Of a stretch of DNA of 64,000 nt, positions 11,885 through 23,385 are shown one piece after another. The notes beneath the pieces are model-generated. The model saw nothing but the letters and a program-made list of their open reading frames with translations. It made no database searches and was not told the origin of the DNA. The stretch spans positions 8,494,001 through 8,558,000 of the forward strand of contig JAOVFP010000001.1 of the NCBI GenBank assembly GCA_025738555.1, read 5' to 3'. Position numbers and translations under genes: made by a program. Source of the DNA: Cyathus striatus. Taxonomy: Eukaryota > Basidiomycota > Agaricomycetes > Agaricales > Nidulariaceae. Within the stretch, counting starts at the first letter, position 1. Each line of letters begins with the position of its first letter.

Positions 11885-12835
11885 CTCCCCCCCCCTTTCA
11901 CTTGAATTTCACATGAATGGGTAAATTTCATGTGAACTTTTTGCATTATTTTTGCTGAATTTCAGTGAGAACACTGCTAATAATTTTATGTGAATTTTGT
12001 ATGAATTTCACAGGAACTTCACTAAGTGACATGAATTTTTCACCTGACATTCATGTCACTCAGTGAAGTTCATGTGAAATTCATGTGATACTCATGTGAA
12101 GCTTATACAAGAGTAGAGTGTAATACTGCATGCTAAGTGTGACACCATGGGCTGAGTGTGACACCATGGGCTGAGTGTGATGTGTGACACCCAGAGCTGA
12201 ATGTGACAATGTTTATCAAATGATGAGTATGACCCTGCATGCAGAGTGTCTAAGCTGTACCTAGACTCTATTGTCACAGTTGTAACATATTTCCTACAGT
12301 CATCAAACTTGTCACACATGTGTGAAAGTGTGACATATTGGAAAATGTTGGAAAAAGCGTGACATGTGTGACATGCGTGGGAAAATGTGACATGTTGGAA
12401 AAGATGTCACATTTTCCCACGCATGTCACACATGTCACGCTTTTTCCAACATTTTCCAATATGTCACACTTTCACACATGTGTGACAAGTTTGATGACTG
12501 TAGGAAATATGTTACAACTGTGACAATAGAGTCTAGGTACAGCTTAGACACTCTGCATGCAGGGTCATACTCATCATTTGATAAACATTGTCACATTCAG
12601 CTCTGGGTGTCACACATCAAACTCAGCCCATGGTGTCAAACTCAGCCCATGGTGTCACACTCAGCAGTGTAATGACCTCCAATTTTTCATCTGAATTTCA
12701 CTATATTTTCACCTAAATTTCACCTAAAATACATGAAAGTTCATGAACCTATGCTTTTTGGAAAATATTTAAAATCACATGAAGTTCATGTAATTTCATG
12801 TGAATATGTGAATTCATGGTGAAAGGGGGGGGGAG
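11885..12835. mobile_element. Fold-back transposable element
   Basis: Bounded by CTCCCCCCCCCTTTCAC at the left and its inverse at the right. The next 150-200 bases on each side are rich in TTCATGTGAA and CACATGAA words, and the centre is a long palindrome (12128-12669). No target duplication could be read and there is no coding capacity beyond shadow frames of the palindrome. It lies 85 bases after the phosphatase stop, so it may replace its terminator region. Confidence 0.7.
12128..12669. repeat. Near-perfect palindrome, arms about 266 bases, 10-base loop
   Basis: Arms 12128-12393 and 12404-12669 mirror each other about 12398.5, with the loop GTTGGAAAAG between them. The mismatches seen are few and near the outer ends. 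Arm units repeat GTGTGACA and TCACACTCAGCCCATGG. Transcribed in either direction it would form a very long hairpin RNA. Confidence 0.9.
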
Positions 12836-13178
12836 TGGTAAAGTACTGATTTTTGTGTAGTGAGATGTATCATATGTGTTGCAAAGAAAAAAGCATCATT
12901 TTAATTGAAGCACACATTGACTCTACTCTATTCTACAGTGCTAGTATTAAATTCACCTTTCGTACGATTTACTCATTTTTCAGATCTAAGGAACTCAGTT
13001 GGTTTAATGCAGCAGGTCCATCGCCGATCTTTCAACAATCAAGCCTAGCAGAAAGAAGCAGAACTCATGGATGAGTCCATAGTCCCCCTCAGTAAAACTG
13101 ATCAGATGCCAATTGTCAGCCTTCAATAGCGAAGCCAGATATTAGTACCAAATTAGGACCAACTGGTGTGGATTCAAG
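12836..13178. other. Intergenic; short segment repeated near 50,650
   Basis: No gene seen. A stretch around 13,085-13,150 (CTCAGTAAAACTGATCAGA and following) resembles 50,645-50,705, so the truncated end of the armadillo gene may lie beside a dispersed repeat. Confidence 0.4.
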
Positions 13179-14563
13179 ATACGGAGAAGATGAAGAGGTC
13201 GAAGATGGAAAGAAAGAAGAAAGGACATACTAAGAACATAACATCCCCTCATCCTCAACCCAACATCGACCCTATCATCCTTAATCATCCCCCTAACGAC
13301 ATTAATCACCGTCTTTACGCACGTATCTTCAAGCGCCTGAATGGGCGTTGTGGTAGGAGGTGTTGTTAGGCTTGCTCGGATGGCGTGTGTTAGACTATTG
13401 GCGTTCTTTTGTCAGATTTCGTCTGGGGAGGAGGGGAGAAATAGGACGATGGTAAGAAAAGAGAAAAACAAAGAAAGAAAACAAAGAAAAGACGAACCAC
13501 AAACAAGCCCCAATCTGCATACCCACCCTCCTCCCCTTCGCATATGCCAACACACTGTCCAAAGGCACATAGCCCTCTCTATCCGGTTTAACAAGTGCCC
13601 CAACCACACTTGATGAATTGCGACATAGGGCTGCGAGGAGTGATAATGCGCTTTCTAGGACGCCTTCATTCACCCCTCTTCTGTCATCTCCTCCTCCCCC
13701 TCCGCCGTGTCGGATGATACCTGTAAGCTCTCGAACGACCCACCCGGGACCAAGAGGAGTAACCTCCCACCCCCTCTTCGCGCGCACCTCATTGGCTCGC
13801 TCGGAGGGCGGTGTCCAGGTTGTCAACACTGCGCGTTGGGAGGTGCTGCGGGTGTAGGATGCGAAGAGGTTCAGTATGTGTGTGCGGAGTTGCGTGTTGG
13901 GGGTATTGAAGTGTGGGAGGAGTGTGTCTAGGATATCGATCGACGCAGAATCAATAGGTGAGGAGGGGAGAGGAGGACGAGATGAAGGGAGAAAACTAAC
14001 CCTAAACAACTCATCCAACGCATACCAAACTTCTTCTTTAACCACTCTCTCCCCATCGTCACTCATCCTTCTCCCCTTCCCTCTCCCATAATGCACATGC
14101 AGACCCCACATAGGCGGACCTAGAACATCGGCGGCAGCACACATAACAGCTCTCAGCGCACACGCGAAGGGCACAGCGAGCGCTGGCGGGTCTGTAGGTT
14201 TCATATGCGCCAATGTGTATATGAGCGCTTGATGTGGTCGTGCGTGGAGGAAGGATACGAGGGGGTCGTCTTTCCCTTCTCGTATTTCATCGTATGTTAG
14301 ATGGGAGGAGAGGGGAGGGAGAGGGGAGGGACAAACCATAAGCTAGCGAAGCAAGGACATGGGCAGCTTCCATGCGTATTTCAGGCGGGGCGTGTGGTGG
14401 ATTAAGACACTATACCAGTCTACCATTCCTCAGCACCCCTCTACCCAAAAGAAGAAAAGAAAAAGACTCACGTCCTTACAAACCGCGCAACCCCAGCCTT
14501 CTTGGACGGATTGCCGATGACGGCGTTTTTCACTTGCTTCAGCTGGGGTAATGGGATTGTCAT
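13179..14563 (-). pseudogene. ARMC8/Vid28 (GID5)-like armadillo gene, copy 1, truncated and decayed
   Basis: Armadillo-repeat scaffold of the GID/CTLH ubiquitin ligase by resemblance. It starts at 14563 with MTIPLPQLKQVKNAVIGNPS, then KKAGVARFVRT (exon 14472-14563). Exon 2 is 14337-14440, exon 3 is 14001-14278, and later exons reach YVL near 13180, where homology to copy 2 stops inside an intron. Repeat-like segments include SLLAALCRNSSSVVGALVK and DVGLRMRGCYVL. Compared with copy 2 it has TAG for CAG at 14410-14412. Two acceptor sites that read AAG and TAG in copy 2 read ACG and TCG here. It is therefore a pseudogene in its 5' half as well as lacking the 3' half. Confidence 0.65.
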
Positions 14564-15200
14564 TTTGGCTGGATTGTGAGGGGCATGGATTGGGTATTGG
14601 TTGTGCTGGAATGTGTGAGGATGAGGGTGAGACGTGGATGGCGGTGATGGTAGGATGGAGAAAAGCTGCCGCAGTCGGGATATCGGGACACGGATACGTG
14701 GGATTGATCAATCTGTGTGTGACTGTTGCCTTTTCGGGATCATCACGAGCGTCTTTGGGGTCTATTTCTGACCTACCTAAATAGCGCGTTTACAGGCGCC
14801 TACACGTTGTCGCCTCGATATCTCTTTTAACCCCTCTCGGGCTCCACTATTAAGAATAACAGAAATGTTGTATGGCTCAAAATATGTGACCTGGGAAGAA
14901 GTGCAAATCGATACCCGCACATACAAAGCTACGTTTCTGCTTAGTTCTCGAGCATCACGTTAAGTACAATACATAAACCTGTACACCTTCTGAGCCCGAC
15001 CATCACTTATACAGAAGAAGTACACCCACAATGCCACACTGGCTCAACAATACAGCTCTATAATTACAGATAAACCCAACTTAAACTCCTCCCCTCGCCA
15101 CACTTCAAAACGCATAAATACAAGCAATCCCGCTTAAAACCCACCACATTCGACCCTCAATCACACACCGAAACCACACAACACCAAGACCAACACAACA
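14564..15200 (+). promoter_or_regulatory. Divergent upstream region of the ARMC8-like and first MTTS genes
   Basis: CpG-rich and without an open gene. Homology with copy 2 of the armadillo gene extends to about 14,755. A long CA-rich leader (about 15,120-15,200) precedes the MTTS start, with a TAAATA element near 15,114. Confidence 0.4.
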
Positions 15201-15453
15201 ATGACAACATCTGTAAGCCCCCCGCCCCCCTCCCTTCCAAACCACACACTAACAACCCCAGCAGACCTTCACCTCGCCCACATCATCCTGCAAAATGGTA
15301 GAAAAGGGAACAGACGACAACGGAATGGAGCAGTGGGTGCAAACCTGGAAAGACTGTGAATCTCCCGACTGTCCTGGAAGTAGTAAATTTGATTGGAAGC
15401 GTCATATCGGTAGTGGAGAGGATGGCGGGGAGAAGAATGATACTAAGCTTTAA
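15201..15453 (+). CDS. Small cysteine-containing protein, MTTS family copy 1
   Basis: Two exons, 15201-15212 (ATG plus three codons, MTTS) and 15265-15453, joined by an intron that begins GTAAGC and ends CAG. The product is about 66 residues with cysteines in SSCKMVEK, KDCESPDCPGSS and a lysine/glycine-rich tail ending NDTKL. No signal peptide or membrane segment is visible. Copies at 16313 and 35985 keep the same four-codon first exon and intron position, which supports a real gene. I do not recognise the family. This is the only copy with an open frame. Confidence 0.65.
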
Positions 15454-16312
15454 GTATGTTGTGTTCCCCTGCTGTTCTATTCTCTTTGTTCCACATCTAT
15501 TTTATTCCTGAATTGTACTCCAAGTTCCCAGTGATGTACCGAAATCTATGTTATGTTGTTCCATACGCTCATCTTGTTCTTTGTCATCCCTTCAAACCAG
15601 AAGTACATTCCTACCCTTCTCTAAAAAGTCGAACAATGCACCAAGTATAACTAGAAATATAAATCAGCACCACTTTCATAAAAGTATCAGGTGGGGGGAT
15701 ATCGTAAGGTTAAAGTGCACGAAGATGAACCAACTGTGTCAGTGGTTACTTTCCCGATATGTTGCATCGTAGCTATCTTCAATACGTAGAGAACAGGTTT
15801 AGACACTGCACAAGGCTATACGATATCGAGTTAATCAGGACTCATTATGTTTAATGTATCCAAAAGTCTTAAGACTATCACATTCAAATCTCAACGTACG
15901 TTCGTGGCGTCGTGAAACAGAACCACTCGCCACTACATACCAAACCCCGCTAACATCTGCTCACCATACGCTACTACGTAACATACCCACCACAAAAAGA
16001 GAACAAATCCCATAATTACATTCATTAAGCTATACAGTACCTATCCCGAGCATCACTTACACTGATTTGAAATCCACAACAATACGTGTAATGGCATTGT
16101 TACAGCAATATACAATAATGCGCTCGTAGCAGTGATAATCGAATAGAAGCTCGCAGTATACAGCGTCAGGTTGAAAGTAAGAGCACTGCGCTACACTTGA
16201 TACCGTATAAATACCATGGCTTCATTGTGAAAACATATCGCATTTCTTTCCTTGCTACACACCAACACACATACACACCAGAACCAAATTTCCCAAAACA
16301 AATTAACCCGCA

Positions 16313-16561
16313 ATGACGACATCCGTAGGTCTCCTATTCACTACCTCCTTAACTCGTCCTTACCTCACGTTCTACCTTTAAATTTAGGATTCCATCTCGT
16401 CACCAGTATCATACTGCGAGTACACTCATAGATCCATTCCAGGCCCTAACGGAGAATAACTTTACGAACCATATCAAGTAGACTGCTACTGTATCTTTTG
16501 CCTCGACGGTGAGGATTATATGGAGCCATCAAAACGGCCCGTTAGACTTCATAAACTTTAA
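16313..16561 (+). pseudogene. MTTS family copy 2, with a premature TAA
   Basis: Exon 1 is 16313-16324 (MTTS) and exon 2 is 16388-16561. The frame reads SSPVSYCEYTHRSIPGPNGE, then TAA at 16457-16459, and stays open afterwards through VDCYCIFCLDGEDYMEPS to a natural stop at 16559-16561. It is preceded by a TATA-like TATAAATACC (16205-16215) and a CA-rich leader, as for the other copies. The internal stop could be CAA changed to TAA. If translated as it stands it would give a 27-residue peptide. Confidence 0.6.
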
Positions 16562-16928
16562 GCTACTTGTTTACCTTGGCACAATGTCAATAGCGCCCGT
16601 ACTAGCGCTCATGTATTTTTCTTCGTCCCACGTTTATTGTCTTTCTCCATATTGTAATAAGTAACGTAACAATTCGTACAACTTTTAGCAACGTATGTTG
16701 TCCTACACAGAGAATACACGCGTAAGCGCTCGAAGTCGAAGTCAACTTTTGTGTCTATTGTGTTTCTTGGGTTTGTACTCAAAGTTCCTAGTTCTATTTG
16801 TTTCAAGCTCGAGGTAATTGTGTTCAGTCTCTCTAAAAATCCGTCAATTCACGAAGTGCATAAATCTGGACCACGTACCGAGAACTGGGATCTAATCTAT
16901 CGAAAAACCTGCGGTTCTTACCATATGA
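16562..16928. other. 3' flank of MTTS copy 2, up to the CACTA insertion
   Basis: 16,600-16,670 (CTCATGTATTTTTCTTCG and CTCCATATTGTAATAA) matches 40,200-40,260 downstream of the third MTTS copy. No further gene. The sequence ends in CCATATGA, the left target site of the CACTA element. Confidence 0.6.
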
Positions 16929-17395
16929 CACTGCTGGCCGGCAACTTTGTTGCGGTCGGCAAAATCAGTACAAAACCGACCTCAATAAGTTTAAATATTG
17001 CTAAACAATCGTGCCCATCGCAAAATGATGCCTATTGTTAATTGCAAAATCTGTCACATACGTTACCTGTTGCTAATGTATTGTACCAATAGAAATATAT
17101 CTTTTTGTTCTAATTTTAACTGAGGCCGAGATATGAGCAAAATGTTACGTCGTGTTCATTTTTGACAGCTGCAAATCATATTATTGTGCATGACTGCAAA
17201 ACCGGCTGAAAACTTTTTATTTTACTTACAGGAATACATTTAATTTTACCAAAAGATTTTGACAGAAACAAAACTTGCGAAAATGTAAAGTTTTCCCCAG
17301 TGTGAAACTTAGCGCGCACTCAGCGTCCGCAGGCGAGGAGCTCAGCGTCTCTCAGCGTCATTAATCTAAATGACATCAGCGTCTCTCAGTGTCTA
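16929..17395 (+). repeat. Left terminal inverted repeat of the CACTA element
   Basis: Matches 35008-35450 in inverse orientation apart from a 24-base insert near 17,315-17,340. The inner part holds short repeats of CTCAGCGTCT, likely transposase-binding sub-terminal repeats. This copy keeps many CG dinucleotides. Confidence 0.9.
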
Positions 17396-17471
17396 TCATA
17401 AGGCCAAGAACAATAAATGCAATATTGTGTATGTAATGTATAAAAAAACATCATTGCTAAGATATGCGTGT

Positions 17472-20084
17472 TTACAGAGTTTCAAGACAGCCCTCAACAT
17501 ATTCTCTAGATGCATCTTCCACCATCTGTACATAGTTACGTGCATGTGAACAAGACCTCAGCTTATTTCGCCATTCAGTAGACCTTAAGGGTACAGGATT
17601 TCTAGCAATCGCAGAAAGCTGTTTAGTGTACCAGTGCTCATCCCAAGGAGTCCAATAACCCCAGTTAATACCATTGGAATGAGATTCCCACTGACCAGGA
17701 AGAGGCCACCATGAGTGTAAGGGACCACCTACAAAGAATTAGCAACAACTAAAGATATCTGAGTAAGACTTACCAAGAGAGCTAGAATATACACCACATA
17801 TAAGATGTATCTCATCTTCAGTGAGGGCATCATCACAAAATTCCATCCCTGATATGTGTGTATATTTTATCCCAATATGATGGTTGGTGACAGCAGAAGA
17901 TGGACTGTGGAGCACACCATTCAAGCTCAAATGCTCATGTGCAAGGCGTCCAATTAAGCCTCCCTTCAGCAATGCTGAATGCCCTCGAGGGGAAGAAAGG
18001 AAAGCTGCACATCTCTCAACATATGCACCATAGTCATGCAGAGTAAACCTGTAATGTGGTGTATGAAATGGAAGTACAATTCGAACACCACTCAATCTCA
18101 CATGAGTAGAGTCTTTAGGAACCTTCAAGGTATGGAATGGAATACCCCTTGCGAGAAATTCTCGAGCCACATTGTAGAGACTAAAACCATGAATACGATT
18201 TAGAAGCCGACAAGCATAGAGGGCATGCTGGGCTTTCGTGACACCAAAGATCCATGGAAAGCGGTCATCAGCACTTGAGGAAGGTGGAAGGACAATGTAA
18301 AGTTTATTATTGACTTTAGCAATGCTGCAGCTGCCCATGATATCCTTGTATAGGACATTTTCCTTCTGAAGATCCCATAATTGAGCAGGTGGCTTTGCCA
18401 AATTCCCAAGATCACCAATGAAGTGAGCGATAGCCGGAATTTCATTCGTATGAGGGGTGTATGTATGTCCACCAAAATAGCCAGTGGTTATCATGGCATT
18501 ATCCCAGTTGTGTGGCTCAGCTGATGGATCAGGTATAAATGAATTTGAGCGAACAAATCCATAAAGATACTGCAGGTCATCTACAGACAAGCATTCACCA
18601 TCGATGTCATACCCATCTCCAATTTCCTCCTCAAGTTGAACGGGGGCTGGTACAGGTTCGAAATATGAGGTATCCACAGCATGATCTGTAGCATGAGGAT
18701 AATATTCCATTGGCTCATCATAGGGGCCTTTGTAGGGGCCTTCATCAGCTATTGGTGTACCTGGAAGTCCAAATTCCTCACACAAATCCCACTCATTATC
18801 ATAGGGATTATAGATCTTTTGCTGCTCCCCATATATATCCATTAGATCCTCTTTCCTTTCCTTACCTTGAATGAGGACTCTAACAAGGGCAGGTGGATAG
18901 TCATCATTCTCAACCCACTCAAACACCCTTGCCTTAACATAGCCTCGAGTTCTTTCACAATTCTGGCAAATCTCATGTTGTTGTGGTGTTTCAGCCCTAC
19001 ACCGAGCTTCATAGTGTGCCTTGTGTGAATCCAAGAAGATTTTCCATGCAGGCATAGTGTTTGTGACAGACGACATAGAAGGCAGAGGTTGGAAGGGCTG
19101 TGTAGATGGATGGGGCTGATGGCTGGCTGGTGCTGCAGTGAAAGGATCTTCATTCCAAATAACTGGCAGAACATAGAGATCAGGCACCTCGCTAATTGAG
19201 AAATCTCGCCCTACAATCGACACTGGTGGAGCAAGGGACTGGTATAATCGACTAGTGTAGCTACGTTCTTTTTCTTCACCCAACCAGATATACCAGAGAG
19301 GGACAGAGAACTTTATGAAGAAGTCATAGATTGGGCAATGAGTTTTACTGAGAGCTGTGATGTCAAGGACAATGCCCGCATGAGGAGTAGACATATCAAA
19401 CGAGCAGATGGTAGAAGAAATCATGCTGTTCAACCATGTTTCAGGTATGTCACGAGTGACGAGAAATTGGTACCAGTCTGGGATGGAGGAATATGACGCA
19501 ATAATGTCCTGGGGTTCTTGACGTCGACTATATGCGATTACATATGACAATATACCCATCCACAGAACAAACCACCGTTGTGAATTCTCAGTGCATCTTC
19601 GCGCGATTGCATATGAATGGTGTGACCTTCAATAACCAGAAAAAGATGGGGGTGTGGGGGGAATAGCAACAGGTTTGTATCTAACGATGAGGAGCTTGTA
19701 TGTTGTGAGGATACGGGATTCCAGTCCCTCCCAATCATGCATGACTGTTTCCTTCATACAGTATCGAGGCAGGCTGTCTGTAGAGTTGTTCCCATCACCC
19801 AAGTCGTTGCTCTTACATACTATACACAGTACTCCACTAAGGCACGAGAAGATCCCTGTAAAAGATGGTGTGCATGGCACGAAAGACAGCCATCTGAAAG
19901 CATCTGCCCACCAGATTGGCTTTTGGTAGATCTGGTCAAGTGTATAATCATTTTGGAAGAGATAAGTATTGGAGTTATAATGGGGAGAGACCTTGATATT
20001 TCTGATAGCATTCGGAGAATAATAGACCCATCCATCATCCTTAATTGCACGTCCATTCTGGTGATTCACAGGTGGGTAAGACAT
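17472..20084 (-). pseudogene. CACTA companion protein (basidiomycete Tnp2-associated), one in-frame TGA
   Basis: A long frame from 20084 to 17774 continues after a 45-base intron (17729-17773, GTAAGT..GTAG) into 17472-17728, giving about 855 codons. It starts MSYPPVNHQNG and contains DDGWVYYSP, then MGILSYVIAYSRRQEPQ with nearby hydrophobic stretches, then CQNCERTRGYVKARVFEW. Its end is Trp-rich (HSWWPLPGQW, WGYWTPWDEHWY). The only lesion is TGA at 19629-19631 within FSGY-stop-RSHH, consistent with CGA to TGA. Proteins of this layout commonly neighbour Tnp2 transposases in Agaricomycetes; their function is not established, and an accessory role in end binding is inference. Confidence 0.75.
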
Positions 20085-20239
20085 TATGCTCTAAGAAATA
20101 TAACATTAGACTCTGTATTTGACAGGTACTAATGAAAAAACTCACATTTCAAAGGTGCAGCGAGGTTGGAGTGGACTTGTAAGATGTTGTCCAAGATATG
20201 ACAAGAGTCGGACCGGGAGAAAGGGAAAGATGGTGAAGG

Positions 20240-20490
20240 TGGGACAGAGAGGGCATTGGGGCAATGATGGCGATGGTTGAGCCCTAGAAAGAGAGTTCAA
20301 GATTGCTGAGCACTGAGGGGGTCACCAGAGCACTTGCAGCAAGAGATGACAAGGGCAGAATGACAACAGCAAACAGTGAGGGCCGGACAGGGAGGGCAGC
20401 GGGGCAACAATGGTGATGGTCGTGAGTCCTAAAAGAGTGATTGAGACTGCTGAGCGCTGAGGGGCCACCAGAGCACTTGCAGCAATTCGA
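20240..20490. repeat. Two tandem copies of a 145-base unit
   Basis: Units ending GGGTCACCAGAGCACTTGCA (near 20,325) and GGGCCACCAGAGCACTTGCA (near 20,475), each preceded by AGGGAGGGCA..GGGGCAA and GATGGT. The CACCAGAG word returns near 30,460 and 30,550. Confidence 0.7.
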
Positions 20491-20696
20491 GACGATGGCA
20501 ATGACCTAAGGAGTGAAAGAAGGTGAGCTGGGGGTTGAGATCGCTGAGGAGCCTCCAGAGCAATCATTGTGGTAGAAAAGAAAAGAAACAATAATCTGAT
20601 TGACGCTGCTGATATAAGTGTTTGTTTGTTTGGTCCTTGTATGGCTCAAGTGCATCCCAACTTTAATTGCACTTCCTTTTGTTCCCCCTTCCTCAC

Positions 20697-20960
20697 AACC
20701 ATGCCTCAGTGACCCCAGGCACATAACTTGTTCATTCTTCCCTGCAATCATGCCTCAGTGACCCCAGGCAAGCAGCTCATTCCTTGTTCAATTATCTCTC
20801 ATATCCGCCTTGGTGACCCCAGGCATGCAACTCGTTCCTTGTTCGATTATCTCTCATGCCCATGCCTTGGTGACCCCAGGCATGCTGCTTGTTCCTTGTT
20901 CCATTATTTCTCGTATCCATGCCTCGGTGACCCCAGGCATGTGACTTGTTTGTTCTTCCT
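20697..20960. repeat. Five tandem copies of a 55-65 base unit with GGTGACCCCAGGCA core
   Basis: Each unit reads about ATGCCTCGGTGACCCCAGGC followed by TTGTTCCTTGTTC. It lies between the companion gene and the cargo genes. A different unit with the same TGGTGACCCC core occurs at 30,715-30,900. Confidence 0.8.
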
Positions 20961-20989
20961 CGCAATGATGCCTAGGCTCTTAGCAATTC

Positions 20990-22080
20990 AACACAAGTTC
21001 GATCTTGATATCAACACATCAGAGGCAGGTATCGGACTGCTTGATCCTGGGGGAGGGGCTGCTAGGCCCAGTGTTGGGCGAGGGGGAGGAGTGATGAGTG
21101 CAAGCCACGGGGGAAGGATTTCAGTCGTGCATTCACCTACCACTGCTACCACCACCACATCCATCCTTGTCACCTCATTCTCAGTGGTTGTTTCTACACC
21201 TGCAGCTGAAAACCCAGTGAACGTCATTGACATCGAAGAGCCCACTCCTAGGTCCCCCTATTGACTGATATTGTCCACACACTGACACCCACAAAAAACT
21301 GGCGAAGTATAACAGCGCTTACGCCTCACTCTCACCATGTGCACCATCTCCTATACCAGTTCCTATCCCAGTACTACCAGAAAGCTATGACACGCAAATT
21401 CACCTACAGCCATTACCACCCATGCCAGTTCCACCATCCATGCACGCCATCTAGCCTATCAAAACCCAGACCCCCACCAGTCCATATACATTTCTTATCA
21501 CCCCCTTGTCAAGTTGCCCCTCTGACTGCTGAACGGATATGCATGTCTGGGAATCCTGGGGCCAGCATTGGACATGGGGCTTGATGTGCGGGCTGCAGGT
21601 GGGAGGGGACTCTTCGTGAGGAGCAGGTACAGGCCGGGCACTGTTATTCACCCAGTTATGTGTCTAGAGAAGGGGAGGGATCGTCATGCTTAAGATGCAT
21701 GACTTGAACCAATGAAGAACCATAAGGGAGGGGAGGGTGATATGACACTCTTCCTCAATGGATCATAATCATGATGTGCCAACTACGACGACTGCTAACG
21801 CGCTGCCAACTACTGACCCACCCATTGCATTGCACCATCGACTACCAAAGTACCACTGTTGCTTTGCCATTGTTGCCTACGCATATACTGACTACTATAT
21901 CTCCCTGAGGCATTCACAGTAAAGCTGCTCGCTTATATAACTCACTCAGGAATGTCTCAGTTTTGTGGTTGACTCAAACAACTTTACTATTATAGTCAGT
22001 GCTCCTTGTGCAAAGCAGAGGACCAGCAAGTGTCGGATCTGGTACACTACTACAACCGGGCTCTAACAATGAAAACCAAT
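20990..22080 (+). other. Low-complexity, partly open sequence; possible LTR-like stretch
   Basis: Frames at 20990-21264 and 21261-21584 are open but rich in Pro, Ser, Thr and His with no recognisable domain. From about 21,660 to 22,080 the sequence has a GGGAGGGGAGGG purine tract, a TATATAAC box and CTCTAACA near the end, which recalls a fungal LTR, but no matching second LTR or target duplication was found. Confidence 0.3.
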
Positions 22081-22173
22081 GATGGTTAGTCTGATCATCT
22101 ACTAGATGATGCAGGCTTTTGTACTGGTGTCTTTATGTTAGATTTTACCTGGCAATTCAGATGAGTATGTGCA

Positions 22174-22946
22174 TCATATACAGAAATTAGTATCATTACT
22201 CACTAATTGCTTCATTAAGGAATTCACTTGGCTGCTGCGTGCTGCCTCCGATTTATTCTTCAGATAAGACTTTAGCATCTCACGGATTGGCCAGTGATCT
22301 TCATAACGTTGAAGATCTGTATACTTCCTCTCAGCCTGCACAATTTAGGTAGAGCCATACCCAAATGATTTGAACACCCACTAATCAATAAACTTTTTCT
22401 AGTTGCTTATTATCTTGGTTCAAATAGCACTTTGCTGTGTCAAGCTTTGCATTAGCCAGTTTATGCACAGCCATCTAAAGGTACTGAGTAACACTTTCGA
22501 TCATGCTTCAAACTACTCACTTGGATTTTCTGGAAGCGTCCTTGATCCCATCCCAGTGCATCCTTCAAGTTATATCCACCTGAGTTTGGCCAATTGCTTT
22601 GCCCAGGCAGTTTCTTAATTTGTTGCCGCCTCTCACTTGGAATCGTTTCATCACTCTTGGACTCAATGTCAGTGAGGGAAGACATAGAAGCGTTGTTGTC
22701 ATCATCGTTGCCATTGCCATTTTGCTGTTGGTTAGATGCCTCGGATGCCGGATTGAACCGAACTGTCTTCTGTTGGTTGGATTCGGAATTTGAATCTGAC
22801 GGGACGATCGATTTCTTTCTTTGACTGACCCCGGTGCCGAAATTCGTACTATTCATGATCGTTGGCCATGAGGTCTGGCCAAGACACTCGAACCAAATCT
22901 GCTGGGTTATAAGAGGAAGGTGGATCTTAATTGATGGAAGAGACAT
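22174..22946 (-). CDS. Hypothetical protein, cargo of the CACTA element
   Basis: Three exons on the minus strand: 22521-22946, 22394-22474 and 22174-22335, with GTGAGT and GTTTAT donors and AG acceptors, and phases that agree. The product is about 222 residues. It has a Ser/Asn/Gln-rich N-terminus (SNQQQNGNGNDDDNN), a middle with LKDALGWD, a helix KLANAKLDTAKCYL, and a C-terminus KYTDLQRYEDHWPIREMLKS. The start at 22946 is the furthest upstream; an alternative is the ATG of MNSTNFGTG near 22,855. It is divergent from the WD40 gene. The family is not recognised, though the C-terminal pattern is common in basidiomycete repeats. No stop lies in its exons, unlike most genes in the window. Confidence 0.6.
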
Positions 22947-23385
22947 TATCGTGTTGGGGAGGTGCTGGAGTTATTTCACGTGTCTTATATCTTGTTCATA
23001 GAACAAGCAATGACTTGTACGGTACAAGGCCCATGGTACAATATGGCAGACATCTATTTCTCTTTGTTTTATTTTTGTTACTTCACTGGTTGCTAGAGAA
23101 GGTCATTCATAGCGCCTACCATTTCATCATTCTGTCAATAGTATTGTTCTTTAATTGTTTGCTTCACTGTCAACAGAACAAGGTTTATAATTGTTATCAA
23201 GAGTACGAGCATGTTGCATGACATCCCTGTATACAATAGGCAATATCGCATAAATGACACTGACTGGCTTCCATAGACTGCTTCAAGTTTTCTTCACAAC
23301 ATGTATCTTCCGAGCTTTCTTCAAAAGCCAACAGACATATGAACCCTAATTTCATCCTATTGATTCGAGACTGATGTAATAAATC

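Noticed and set aside
12274..12672. Four similar open frames on both strands
   Set aside because: They are mirror images caused by the palindrome and not proteins.
19538..19738. Frameshifts in the CACTA companion gene near 19,560-19,660
   Set aside because: Another frame is open there, but the main frame runs straight through with a single TGA, which is simpler.
21660..22080. Solo LTR of a Gypsy-type element
   Set aside because: Purine tract, TATA box and a CTCTAACA end are suggestive, but no paired LTR, primer site or target duplication was found.
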